From: Segatella copri | GTDB taxonomy: Bacteria > Bacteroidota > Bacteroidia > Bacteroidales > Bacteroidaceae | DNA length: 64,000 nt | Assembly (NCBI RefSeq): GCF_019249795.2 | Contig: NZ_CP156891.1 | Coordinates: 1,216,001 to 1,280,000 of the forward strand | Reading direction: 5' to 3' | Shown here: positions 34,274 through 42,605 of the stretch, piece after piece | How the letters are laid out: each line of letters opens with the position of its first letter | Position numbering within the stretch: position 1 is the first letter of the stretch | Position numbers and translations under genes: made by a program | The notes under the pieces: generated by a model | Seen by the model: only the letters and a program-made list of their open reading frames with translations | Databases searched by the model: none | Told to the model about the DNA's origin: nothing

Positions 34274-34444
34274 TCATTTTCTTTTTCCGAAGATGGCATT
34301 CAACACCATCTTACCCACTTTTCTTTCTAATCCAGCCTTAGAGGTTGGAATCCCCGTCTCACGTGCAAACTTCTGTTTAGCCTGCGTGATACCGAGTGCC
34401 CGATTTAAGGAGAATGATACTCCTGGAATTTTAAACTTTGACAT
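34274..34444 (-). CDS. Small basic protein, 56 residues, last gene of the kinase cluster
   Basis: The frame MSKFKIPGVSFSLNRALGIT, then QAKQKFARETGIPTSKAGLE, ending FGKRK encodes a strongly basic peptide with a clear coding pattern. It starts 6 bp after the DUF4407 stop, so it is co-transcribed. There is no signal peptide or membrane segment. Small Lys/Arg-rich proteins of this size may bind nucleic acid or a partner protein. The family was not identified. Confidence 0.65.
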   Translation of the reverse strand: MSKFKIPGVSFSLNRALGITQAKQKFARETGIPTSKAGLERKVGKMVLNAIFGKRK

Positions 34445-34450
34445 AAGCTA

Positions 34451-35914
34451 TTACGCTTTTACTGTTACACCTGCATTATTAGGAACATTTGATTGAATAT
34501 AATCAGAAGGGTTAGCCTTTACTTTCTTCAATTCTTGTTCTCGCCATTCTTCAATAGCAACATTTAATATTTCCGCTTGAGCCAAAGCAACCTTATTCAT
34601 CAACTCTTGATTAGCCTTCTGCTCCGCCTCCAACTTCTGTTTATTGCGTTCAGTAGAAATGGTTACTTCCGTATTTACCTCATCATTCAAATCAGAAATT
34701 TGCTTATCCGCAAGAACTCTAACTCGATACATTTCCGCCCTAAGCATATCGTCATATGGTCCAGAAGCAATCATCATTTTAAAGAATGTTGGAGCCGTTT
34801 CTATAATGACAAAGAGCAACATTATAAACAACGATGCAATTTGAGTAGAAGTACTTTCATCCTTTAATTCAGAGAATGCACTCATTTTTGCTTGAAACCC
34901 TTTATATTCAACGTCCAATTTATCTCTAAAAGAACCTCTTTCTTTAATTGTACGTTCATCCCAATCTTTATGACGGACATTTGCTTCATTAATAATATTA
35001 TTGATAGAATCCACATCATGCTGCAATCTTTCACTTTCCTTAGTAGTCTCATCCTGCTTTCTTGCCATCAAATCTTTCAATCTACCATCAGAAGCAGCTG
35101 CTTCACCACTTTTTCTTCTTACTTCCGAATTTAGATTATTCAACTGCATTTGCAAACTCGAACGTTGTGAACGCAAAGCATTTCTTTTTTGCAAAAACGA
35201 AGCATATCCAACGTTATTCTTTTTCGCCATGGCTATTCGAGAATCCAACATACGGATTTCATTTGACAGATTCTGCACTTTGGCACGCACTGGAGTAATT
35301 TTTCCCTGCAAAGCCTGAATACCAGAAAGCAAAGAATTAGTTTCTGTGCTGCTAGTCGTAATCTGACTATCAAAAAGAGCTACTCCGTTCATTATTTCAT
35401 CACGCTTCTGAGCTATAGAGTCACGAAGTTGCACGCTACCGCTTATTTTATCTTGCAGCAACTTATCCTTGTCCTGCTCTATTCGTATATCTATAGCATC
35501 TTCAAATATTTTTAACTCTAAAGGAGTAGATATTACTATACCTAAGAATATTGCCATTATGATTCGAGGAAGACCAGACTTAAACTCTTGCCAACTAATT
35601 GTCACCTTTCCATCTGAATACATTGTATTCACGATAAATCTGTCAAGGTTGAAGATCAGCAATCCCCAAAAGACTCCAAAACAAATAGCAACAACTTCAT
35701 CATCAAAAACAGAAAACAAAGCATAGCTTCCTGACAAAGACGCCATTATTGCAGTAAACAAAATTGTACCTCCCATTCCCGCATACTTGGCGTAATCCGT
35801 TGGACATTGTCTCACGATTTTACGGTTTACGCCACAACACATCCAAAGGAACTCATTTAAGAAGCCTCCCCATTCAACATATTCTAATTCATTATGACTA
35901 TCTTTCTTCATCAC
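34451..35914 (-). CDS. DUF4407 membrane protein with long coiled coil
   Basis: The 487-residue protein opens with the DUF4407 signature (FLWMCCGVNRKIVRQCPTDY, then KYAGMGGTILFTAIMASLSG). Membrane segments lie near residues 46-66, 70-92 and 115-130, with LLIFNLDRFIVNTMYS between. A Gln/Lys/Ser-rich coiled coil of about 200 residues follows, then a fourth membrane segment (ASLFIMLLFVIIETAPTFF) and a helical tail ending NVPNNAGVTVKA. Both ends probably face the cytoplasm. It overlaps the kinase/Ig gene by 17 bp, so it belongs to the same operon. In this setting it may be the membrane sensor or effector of the kinase/phosphatase pair. Confidence 0.85.
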   Translation of the reverse strand: MMKKDSHNELEYVEWGGFLNEFLWMCCGVNRKIVRQCPTDYAKYAGMGGTILFTAIMASLSGSYALFSVFDDEVVAICFGVFWGLLIFNLDRFIVNTMYSDGKVTISWQEFKSGLPRIIMAIFLGIVISTPLELKIFEDAIDIRIEQDKDKLLQDKISGSVQLRDSIAQKRDEIMNGVALFDSQITTSSTETNSLLSGIQALQGKITPVRAKVQNLSNEIRMLDSRIAMAKKNNVGYASFLQKRNALRSQRSSLQMQLNNLNSEVRRKSGEAAASDGRLKDLMARKQDETTKESERLQHDVDSINNIINEANVRHKDWDERTIKERGSFRDKLDVEYKGFQAKMSAFSELKDESTSTQIASLFIMLLFVIIETAPTFFKMMIASGPYDDMLRAEMYRVRVLADKQISDLNDEVNTEVTISTERNKQKLEAEQKANQELMNKVALAQAEILNVAIEEWREQELKKVKANPSDYIQSNVPNNAGVTVKA

Positions 35915-37805
35915 TTACAAATTTTAAATGTTCAACTTTATTAGTAATTACATCTATTGCCATCTTGATGCGAGAACGCAAACTGCTTCCTATTTTTATA
36001 GACAAAGGGTGCAAAGAGTTCAACTTTGCAAATTTAGTTTCTGTAGGATGCAAATTTACATTTAAGCCCAGCATATCAACTGACAATTCTTGCATCTGTA
36101 CATTTAGTCCTACTGCTGGAGATGGTATGTTCTGTTGTACAAAAACTGTCCTCTCTAATTTTGGCATCGGAAGCAAAATCGCTTTAATGAGAGGTAAAGG
36201 AAGGACCTTTATGGTTATTGGAACTCGTTTTGTCCCAAATTCATCCACCACCTCCAACACATATTGTTTTTCCTTATCAGTTGTTACAACTTTCTTTCCT
36301 ACTAGAGGAACTGTTTCGTCTTCCAATTTTACCGACTTAGCATTTTTCACATCCCAACTCAAAGTCACTGGCACATCCTTAAACGTAAATGTCTTATCTG
36401 TCTTAAATAACACTTCACTTTCAGCAAAGACACCAACAGTTACAGACTTAGAAACTTCCGTTATGCCATCAAGAGCTATTGCTTTTATGGTGTAAGTTGT
36501 AGAGACATTTGCCGAACACTTTTTCTTACCCTGCAATGGTATAGGCTCAGAATGGGCATTAGTCTCTAAAACAACACTCTTTGCTTTTTGAGCATTCCAA
36601 TGCAATAAAGTTGTTTGCGCTTGCCCTCTTTTGAGTTTATCTAAGCTTAACCCCACTTCTAAACTTACACCCTCCACAACATTTACAGAAAGCTTTGCTG
36701 CAACTGTTTTTAATCCATTTTCTACTTTCAGTTCATAGCTTTTCAATCCTATATGCAATGGTCGTACTTCACATTCACATATCGTTGCAGGAATATTCTT
36801 TCCATTCAAATATACACGAGAGGCATCATTCACTTCCCAAGTCAATTTATAGGATTGCCCTACAACAAAATAATCTGATGAAGCCCTAAAAGATTTTATC
36901 TTTGGCTCTTTTGTATATTTGTCAACTAGTGTCGTAAATGGTTCCAAATTACAGATATCATCTTCATCAAGATAATCCGACAATATCTTGAGCAGAATAG
37001 GAAACAAACCTCCCAACTGCATTAAGTCTGCATAAACTTGACAATTCTCTAAGTCCTTGAAATCCTCAAAAGAAAACAACAACTGCTCAGAATCTTCAAC
37101 TTGATACTTCTCAACTAAAGACGATTTTTCCGCTATAGCTAGAATAGAGAGATAGATTATCAGTTCAGAAAAATAATCAACCTTTTCATTTGCCAACAAA
37201 TTGTCACCACGTTTAGGATGCTGATACCCTTTTAAACCTTTAATAATATCAGCCTCACCTTGCAATTCTGGAACATAAACAGAATCATAGTCAATCAAAA
37301 ATAAATTATCATTATCATCGACCAAGATATTACCATGCTGTAAATCCCCATGAGATATATGACATTTATGCAGCATAGTTATCATCTTGACAAAATTATC
37401 TGCCAAGATCTTTAACTTGTTCTTGTCATTCTTATGAATACAGATATACTCCTTGAGATTTTTTCCATCTATCCATTTCATTCTAGTAGTTGGATATTTC
37501 TTACCTTCAACTACGATACCTTCATCAACATATGTAAAACTACAGAAATATGGAAGATTCAACTTAGATAAAGCAGAAGAGAGTGTCAAAAAATGTCCTC
37601 TCAAATTGCCCAAATCCGCATGCCAACAACGAAAAGCCCACACCTCATTATTATACTCAAAAGGATAAACAACAGAAAAGCCACCTGTATATGCTACAAG
37701 TCGCCCTCTCTTGTCCCTTCGGAAGATACCTTGTCGGGCAAAAGAATCAATAACCAAAGATTGGTTATTCTCTATTGATGTTCTTATACTTGGTAATGTA
37801 GGCAT
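35898..37805 (-). CDS. Protein-kinase-like protein with C-terminal Ig-like repeats
   Basis: The 635-residue protein has a kinase domain in residues 1-300 and about three Ig-like repeats in residues about 305-545. The kinase shows the glycine loop GGFSVVYPF (41-49), catalytic HGDLQHGNI with Asp154 and Asn159, and metal-binding IDYDS in place of DFG. The Ig-like repeats carry VTLSWDVKNAKSVKLED-type strands. Position 59, where the ATP-binding VAIK Lys is expected, is Arg (WAFRCW). The neighbouring kinase has the same change. The tail is about 90 residues with repeated Leu/Asn segments. It overlaps DUF4407 by 17 bp and abuts the upstream kinase gene by 1 bp. It probably phosphorylates Ser/Thr on partners in this cluster. 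Confidence 0.85.
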   Translation of the reverse strand: MPTLPSIRTSIENNQSLVIDSFARQGIFRRDKRGRLVAYTGGFSVVYPFEYNNEVWAFRCWHADLGNLRGHFLTLSSALSKLNLPYFCSFTYVDEGIVVEGKKYPTTRMKWIDGKNLKEYICIHKNDKNKLKILADNFVKMITMLHKCHISHGDLQHGNILVDDNDNLFLIDYDSVYVPELQGEADIIKGLKGYQHPKRGDNLLANEKVDYFSELIIYLSILAIAEKSSLVEKYQVEDSEQLLFSFEDFKDLENCQVYADLMQLGGLFPILLKILSDYLDEDDICNLEPFTTLVDKYTKEPKIKSFRASSDYFVVGQSYKLTWEVNDASRVYLNGKNIPATICECEVRPLHIGLKSYELKVENGLKTVAAKLSVNVVEGVSLEVGLSLDKLKRGQAQTTLLHWNAQKAKSVVLETNAHSEPIPLQGKKKCSANVSTTYTIKAIALDGITEVSKSVTVGVFAESEVLFKTDKTFTFKDVPVTLSWDVKNAKSVKLEDETVPLVGKKVVTTDKEKQYVLEVVDEFGTKRVPITIKVLPLPLIKAILLPMPKLERTVFVQQNIPSPAVGLNVQMQELSVDMLGLNVNLHPTETKFAKLNSLHPLSIKIGSSLRSRIKMAIDVITNKVEHLKFVSDEER

Positions 37806-38881
37806 TATTCAGATCTTTTAAATTTATTAGAAATGTTATCAGACAATTTAGCCATTTTCTTCTGATTTACCTCAGTCTTAATGTACCCATTGCCACTTCC
37901 CCATTTACTATATATCATAGATGATTCTGTCACTTTTGCTTTTTTCTGCTTGTAACCATTTCCCGAAGCCCATTTTGAGGAAATTCCTTCTGCTTCACTT
38001 TTCAAGACTTGTTCTAACGGCAACAATTCATCAATGCTTGTCTTTCCGACAAACTCTATCAATCTATTTACCATTGGCAACAATGTACTATTAGATTTTA
38101 GTTTATCTATCACCATAGATTTTGATGGATTATCTATATCTTCTTTGGAAAAAAGCATAGTTTCAGTATCTTCAATATGCAAATCATCCCAAAGAGACGG
38201 GAACAAAGCCAAAGCCTTCAAACTCAGATATATCACCAATTCAGAAAAATAGTCTGCCTTTTCCGAAAGAAATTCATTATTCCAACGAGCATTATGTTGA
38301 TAGCCAACAAGCCCCTTTATCTCATCTTTCATCCCTTGCAAAGATGGGACATACATAGAATCATAATCCACAAGAATGATACTTCCATCATTCTTCACCA
38401 TAATATTTCCATGTTGTAGGTCTCCATGAGAGAAATGGTTACGATGCAAGTCTTTTACCATTGTCATGAATGTATCTGCCAAAACACTGATAACAGAACT
38501 TTCATGAATATGCTCGCCTATATATTTCTTTAATGGCAGGGCATCTACCCAATCCATCACCACTATTGGTTGCTTGCCTATAGCAGTTAATATACCTTCA
38601 TCATAGTAATCAAAGCCTACGAAATATGGCAATCCACTTGCATGTAATGCCTCCGATATCAATTTAGTTCTTTGTTTACTTTCTGCAATTTCTGCATGCC
38701 AACAACGAACTGCATATTTCTTACCAGGTGTTTGATAAGGGTACACCACACAAAAACCACCTGCATATTTTACAAGACGGTTTCTTTTTTCTATAGGATG
38801 CCCATCTTGCAAAACTGTAGGCAAGACTAAATCTTGTACTTTTATAGAGGTATCATACTCTGGAATACTCGGTAACGCCAT
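37805..38881 (-). CDS. Protein-kinase-like protein with SKWxSGNGY repeats
   Basis: The 358-residue protein is a paralogue of the next gene's kinase domain: glycine loop GGFCVVYPY (41-49), YAVRCW with Arg59 at the ATP-lysine position, catalytic HGDLQHGNI (Asp154, Asn159) and VDYDS. Its C-terminus lacks Ig repeats. Instead it has two copies of SKW(A/G)SGNGY spaced by about 22 residues in a Lys-rich tail, which could be a docking or substrate site. The start is 6 bp after the PP2C-like stop. The pair of kinases may act together or on different targets. Confidence 0.85.
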   Translation of the reverse strand: MALPSIPEYDTSIKVQDLVLPTVLQDGHPIEKRNRLVKYAGGFCVVYPYQTPGKKYAVRCWHAEIAESKQRTKLISEALHASGLPYFVGFDYYDEGILTAIGKQPIVVMDWVDALPLKKYIGEHIHESSVISVLADTFMTMVKDLHRNHFSHGDLQHGNIMVKNDGSIILVDYDSMYVPSLQGMKDEIKGLVGYQHNARWNNEFLSEKADYFSELVIYLSLKALALFPSLWDDLHIEDTETMLFSKEDIDNPSKSMVIDKLKSNSTLLPMVNRLIEFVGKTSIDELLPLEQVLKSEAEGISSKWASGNGYKQKKAKVTESSMIYSKWGSGNGYIKTEVNQKKMAKLSDNISNKFKRSE

Positions 38882-38887
38882 AAGCCT

Positions 38888-39910
38888 CTATCGTTTCAAA
38901 AATTTATACTTTTTGCAATGACTTTCCAAAGTCTCTCTCAGCGATTTTTTCACAAACTTATATGCAATTTGTCCTGTGAGGTTCTTAATACCAGGTTTCT
39001 TACGTAAGTTTCTTTCAAAAGAACCCATGAAATCTTTTATAAATTCTTCATCAATTTCACTTTCGTTCGTTTTCATCACTGGCATTAAAGTCTTCTTCGA
39101 GTCATCTTGTCCCAAATTCTTTAAGGAATCCTCATATCCAACATTAAATTCAGTATTTCCGTCATAGCGAATAACAACTAAAGTACTATCGTCATTATGC
39201 ATACCTTTGGTAATCCTCCAATCAGAAACAAGTTTTTCAAAATCCTCATGGGTTCCAATATTCAAAAGTGCATCAACAAGTTCCTTGACACTCCCCTTTT
39301 TCCTTCGTTCGTTCAAAAAATCAGAAAATGGATCAGAAACCAACAAAAGAACACTATCCGTTTCTAACGTTCCTTTAAATTCTTTTACATTTCCTTTACC
39401 AGACTGCTTTGGATTACTATCAAAATGGTCAGGAAAGTTATCAAATTCATCCCCCTCTTGCGATGTACAAATTTGCACGATTTCCCCATCTTTGATTTCT
39501 ATCAAGCAGGAATCACCAAGTACTTGACAATGCCAGTTAGCACCAACAAAACGAACGCCAAGCAAAGTCGCTCCCGCAGATTTCCCCTGTGCCACAAATT
39601 TCTCATTACGATAAATTATATTTTCTTTCGTTCCGTCATGTTTTTGTTCTTTAATTCTATCCAGCACTTTTTCTAACCATTTGCCTTGCAGTTCTTTTAA
39701 AAATTCATTACACTGTTCGCCATACAAGTTCCAACGAGGATTATTTACAAAAGCATCAACAAGGTTCTCCGCCCAAATCTTTTGGAAAAAAGATTGGGAC
39801 ATTCCATCTGATACTGCCACAGATTTAGTATCAGAATTGATACTAAATCTGTCCTGGCAATCAGAAAATGTTTCTGCTTCTTTATGTGTTATAAACGCAC
39901 GTATATCCAT
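38888..39910 (-). CDS. PP2C-like protein phosphatase
   Basis: The 340-residue protein shows the order of PP2C motifs: TFSDCQDRFSI (early Asp), AVSDGMSQS (Asp35-Gly36), SAGATLLGVRF, VLGDSCLIEI, LLLVSDPFSDFL (Gly of SDG replaced by Pro) and HNDDSTLVVI. The metal-binding Asp residues at the DG, GDS and DD positions are kept, so activity is plausible. A C-terminal helical region (about residues 265-340) is extra. It lies 2 bp from the vWA gene and 6 bp from the kinase gene. It probably reverses the phosphorylation made by the two kinases. Confidence 0.85.
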   Translation of the reverse strand: MDIRAFITHKEAETFSDCQDRFSINSDTKSVAVSDGMSQSFFQKIWAENLVDAFVNNPRWNLYGEQCNEFLKELQGKWLEKVLDRIKEQKHDGTKENIIYRNEKFVAQGKSAGATLLGVRFVGANWHCQVLGDSCLIEIKDGEIVQICTSQEGDEFDNFPDHFDSNPKQSGKGNVKEFKGTLETDSVLLLVSDPFSDFLNERRKKGSVKELVDALLNIGTHEDFEKLVSDWRITKGMHNDDSTLVVIRYDGNTEFNVGYEDSLKNLGQDDSKKTLMPVMKTNESEIDEEFIKDFMGSFERNLRKKPGIKNLTGQIAYKFVKKSLRETLESHCKKYKFLKR

Positions 39911-39912
39911 AT

Positions 39913-40758
39913 TTACAAACCTTTATCTCCTTGACCTTTAGATGAGCCAAAATCTATCAACTGAATAAGATCTACTGCTCCGGCATTAAATATACAAGCA
40001 CGAGAACCTTCCTTCACATCTAATTCTTTCTTGCGAGCTGCATCCTTGTAAGAATCAGGAATTTCACTTGTTATATCAAATAAGAACTGAGCCTCAACTT
40101 GCTGTATCGTACCACGTTCTGTTGGGAATACAACTTTATTAGAATCCTCACCTATTTCAGCATTAAAAATTAGGACATTACCATCGTTGTTCGAAAGGCT
40201 CTTTATTGAGTCAACCAACTCAACAGTCTCTTTCATACACACTCTTGGATCTTTTCCATCATAATAAGGCACACCATCTGATATATTTATTATAACAGGG
40301 GCAGGACCATCAGCATTATCTTTCATCCATTTTTCGCACAAGTCTTTAGCTAATTTAAAAGCACCCAACATATTTGTTGCACCATCTTGCGTAATTGGCT
40401 CAACCCAAACTGGTTGTTTTACCTCAACCTCGATAATTCCCCCATTACCATTATACTGTTTCTCCTTGGCTGTTTCATAACGCAAAGGATTCTCATCAAG
40501 ATCTTTTAACCAACCAGAACACAACTCTTTGACATCGTGATTATAACCTATTACAGAAATAAAGCAACGATTCTTTGGAGCCTCACCATCATAATTCTTA
40601 GATATAATATTATCTATCACTTTGTTTACAGCCAAAGAAGCAAATTCTGTACGGTTTTTTCCTGCAGCATAAGGGCTTAACATTGAACCAGACTGATCCA
40701 ACAAGATAATTAAAAGACCAGGAGTCGCAGAACTCCATTGTTTTTCATTTTTTGCCAT
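39913..40758 (-). CDS. terY-like: TerY-like vWA-domain protein
   Basis: The 281-residue protein has a vWA domain with an intact metal site: LDQSGSM (Asp21, Ser23, Ser25), a Thr in DGATNMLG and Asp in NISDGVPYYDG. Such proteins, as TerY, bind partners through a metal ion and occur with PP2C phosphatases and kinases. A 192-bp segment in its middle is about 96% identical to the upstream vWA paralogue, while the rest is highly diverged. It is followed at 2 bp by the PP2C gene. Confidence 0.85.
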   Translation of the reverse strand: MAKNEKQWSSATPGLLIILLDQSGSMLSPYAAGKNRTEFASLAVNKVIDNIISKNYDGEAPKNRCFISVIGYNHDVKELCSGWLKDLDENPLRYETAKEKQYNGNGGIIEVEVKQPVWVEPITQDGATNMLGAFKLAKDLCEKWMKDNADGPAPVIINISDGVPYYDGKDPRVCMKETVELVDSIKSLSNNDGNVLIFNAEIGEDSNKVVFPTERGTIQQVEAQFLFDITSEIPDSYKDAARKKELDVKEGSRACIFNAGAVDLIQLIDFGSSKGQGDKGL

Positions 40759-40790
40759 AACTTATAAAATTAAAAATGTTTATAAACTTA

Positions 40791-41543
40791 TTATTGTTTA
40801 AGTACTTTAAACTTCAACGATATACTATCTTTTAAATTATTCACATCAGCATCTAATGTATTGAACTCATAAAATCTTCGATAAATTTCATCAGTATACA
40901 TACCGGGACCTCCACCATCCCTATATAATTTAAAAGGCAAATGAACCAATTCTGTCAATTGCATATTATCATTTACATATATATCCAGTTGTAGATACTT
41001 GTATTTTTCACATTTCCAATTATCGCCAACTTCTACAAAATCATCTTTTGCTGATTTTTTCGATGACATTATGTTGAAAATAATAGGCAAAGACGTTTCT
41101 CCTTGATTCTCTATCCATTTTAACAGTATCTTTTTAGCTTCATCTAAAGCTAGCTCCTTTGCAGAATCATCACTCTCGGATTTGACTTCTATCCAAACTG
41201 GTTGTTTTACCTCAACCTCGATAATTCCCCCATTACGATTATACTGTTTCTCCTTGGCTGTTTCATAACGCAAAGGATTTTCATCAATTAACCAACCAGA
41301 ACACAACTCTTTGACATCGTGATTATATCCTATTACAGATATAAAACAACGATTCTTTGGAACTTCACCATCATAATTACGCATTATAACTGTATTTATC
41401 AATTGATTCACCAATTGAGTTGCAACAACAGCCTTACTTTTGGACACACTTTTAAGCAAACTATTCATTCGAATAGATTGTTCAATAACGAATATCCAAA
41501 TGGTTGGATTGAATGTTGACATAATATATTTTTCCAATACCAT
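40791..41543 (-). CDS. TerY-like vWA protein with degenerate metal site
   Basis: The 250-residue protein aligns with the downstream vWA protein, but the metal-site motif DxSxS reads EQSIR (Asp21 to Glu, Ser25 to Arg) and the later SDG is lost (NIMSSKK). Its centre (about residues 55-117) is nearly identical to the paralogue, and its C-terminus is unrelated. A second ATG at 41522 is possible. It is the first gene of the cluster. It may act as a metal-independent partner or decoy of the active vWA protein. Confidence 0.75.
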   Translation of the reverse strand: MVLEKYIMSTFNPTIWIFVIEQSIRMNSLLKSVSKSKAVVATQLVNQLINTVIMRNYDGEVPKNRCFISVIGYNHDVKELCSGWLIDENPLRYETAKEKQYNRNGGIIEVEVKQPVWIEVKSESDDSAKELALDEAKKILLKWIENQGETSLPIIFNIMSSKKSAKDDFVEVGDNWKCEKYKYLQLDIYVNDNMQLTELVHLPFKLYRDGGGPGMYTDEIYRRFYEFNTLDADVNNLKDSISLKFKVLKQ

Positions 41544-41609
41544 AAGTATACCTCGATCCCCAACTTGTTCCCAGAAGTTAGCTTGTTAGTTGTTAAATAC
41601 CAGTGAAAT

Positions 41610-41688
41610 GGCGTGGGACTATTGTTCGGTCGCCGAAATAGAGGTTGTGGAAAGACCTTTCAACTAGCAACTAACAATAGCCCACGCC
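41610..41688 (-). repeat. Hairpin element 1
   Basis: GGCGTGGGACTATTGTT (41610-41626) pairs with AACAATAGCCCACGCC (41673-41688), one bulge. Read on the minus strand, the loop contains TTTCCACAACCTCTATTTC, which matches the loops of elements 2 and 3 read on the plus strand. Confidence 0.7.
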
Positions 41689-41747
41689 AAAAGGTATATC
41701 GGCACCTTCCTCCTATAGAGAAAAGGATACAATAATCCCATAGCGTG

Positions 41748-41823
41748 AGCCGTATTGCTGTTCGTCATAGTTGAATTTTGAAATTTCCACATTTCTATTT
41801 CAAGACTAACGTTCAATACGCTC
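41748..41823 (+). repeat. Hairpin element 2
   Basis: GAGC-GTATTG at the left pairs imperfectly with CAATACGCTC at the right, and GTTCGTC with GACTAAC. The loop holds TTTCCACATTTCTATTTC. Confidence 0.6.
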
Positions 41824-41878
41824 ATTCATTTGAGTCTTCATCGCAGCCGTTCTTTTCCGTCTGCTCCAACTCTGACCG

Positions 41879-41910
41879 CAAAAGTAAGCAATATTCTTGA
41901 TACCGCCAAA
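41879..41910 (-). promoter_or_regulatory. Promoter of the vWA/PP2C/kinase operon
   Basis: On the minus strand this reads TTTG (41910-41907), 20 bp, then TACTTTTG (41886-41879). The predicted leader is about 330 nt and contains two of the three related hairpin elements. The gene at 42066 has a very similar promoter (42491-42522). Confidence 0.6.
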
Positions 41911-41946
41911 CTTTTAGCGATGTTTTTTATCCCGAAGGACAAAAAA

Positions 41947-42017
41947 GGCATTGAACGCTGCCATTGCCGAGAGAAAAATACTTCCACATTTCTATTCCAT
42001 GGCAACAATTCAATGCC
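41947..42017 (+). repeat. Hairpin element 3
   Basis: GGCATTGAA...TGCCAT at the left pairs with CATGGCA...TTCAATGCC at the right. The loop holds CTTCCACATTTCTATTCC, nearly the same as in element 2. Confidence 0.65.
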
Positions 42018-42065
42018 CTATACCTATATACCATCCCTTGCAAGAAGGTAAACAAACTGTAACGA

Positions 42066-42407
42066 TTATCTCTTCGTTATCGTTTCTTTTCTCATAATCA
42101 TCGTAAAATTACCAAGGGATGTCTTGACTTTATAAACGCCATTCTTTGATGATACCAGCTTTGCCGACATTCCCATAAAGCTGACGCCGCCGTCCTTCTT
42201 CTCAATGGTGTACTTTCCGAAAGGAGTAGCTACGATGATGTGGCGCTTGGTGTTTTCAACTACACCATACACTGTACCGGATGGTGCCTGCTTTACCTGC
42301 TCAGCTACGCTCTTTACGGCATTTGCCACATCGGTGTTGTTACTCTTTGCAAAACTGATTGTGGTGACAGCTACTACCATCATCAACGAAATCATAATCT
42401 TCTTCAT
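42066..42407 (-). CDS. Small exported protein of unknown function, 113 residues
   Basis: The protein has a signal peptide (MKKIMISLMMVVAVTTISFAKS), a short helix (VANAVKSVAEQVKQAPSG) and a beta-rich domain (TVYGVVENTKRHIIVATPFG, ending MIMRKETITKR). It is basic at the C-terminus and probably periplasmic. The family was not recognised. It has its own promoter on the minus strand (TTTG, 20 bp, TACTTTTG at 42522-42491) and lies upstream of the vWA/kinase operon. Confidence 0.7.
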   Translation of the reverse strand: MKKIMISLMMVVAVTTISFAKSNNTDVANAVKSVAEQVKQAPSGTVYGVVENTKRHIIVATPFGKYTIEKKDGGVSFMGMSAKLVSSKNGVYKVKTSLGNFTMIMRKETITKR

Positions 42408-42490
42408 ACCTTATTATATATAAAAAGGGTTATACTTCATGTTCCTCGTTCCACGATTTTTTCTTTTCTACCGCTTCCCGATTACGAGCG

Positions 42491-42522
42491 CAAAAGTAAG
42501 AAGATTATTTCTATCAGCCAAA
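42491..42522 (-). promoter_or_regulatory. Promoter of the 113-residue exported protein gene
   Basis: TTTG at 42522-42519, 20 bp, then TACTTTTG at 42498-42491 on the minus strand. Confidence 0.6.
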
Positions 42523-42605
42523 TATCTAAACCTACCTTGTATGAAATGCCATTCTGAATGTACAAAATTACAAAGAGGGGGCGCCATAAGTCTAAATTAC
42601 AGTTG

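Larger units (their letters stand above)
41544..42065. other. Long leader region of the vWA/kinase operon
   Basis: No gene is seen in 522 bp. It contains the operon promoter and three related hairpin elements, the first inverted relative to the other two. Confidence 0.65.

Noticed and set aside
41544..42065. Retron or group II intron in the leader of the kinase operon
   Set aside because: Hairpins are present but no reverse transcriptase or intron-encoded protein is found near.
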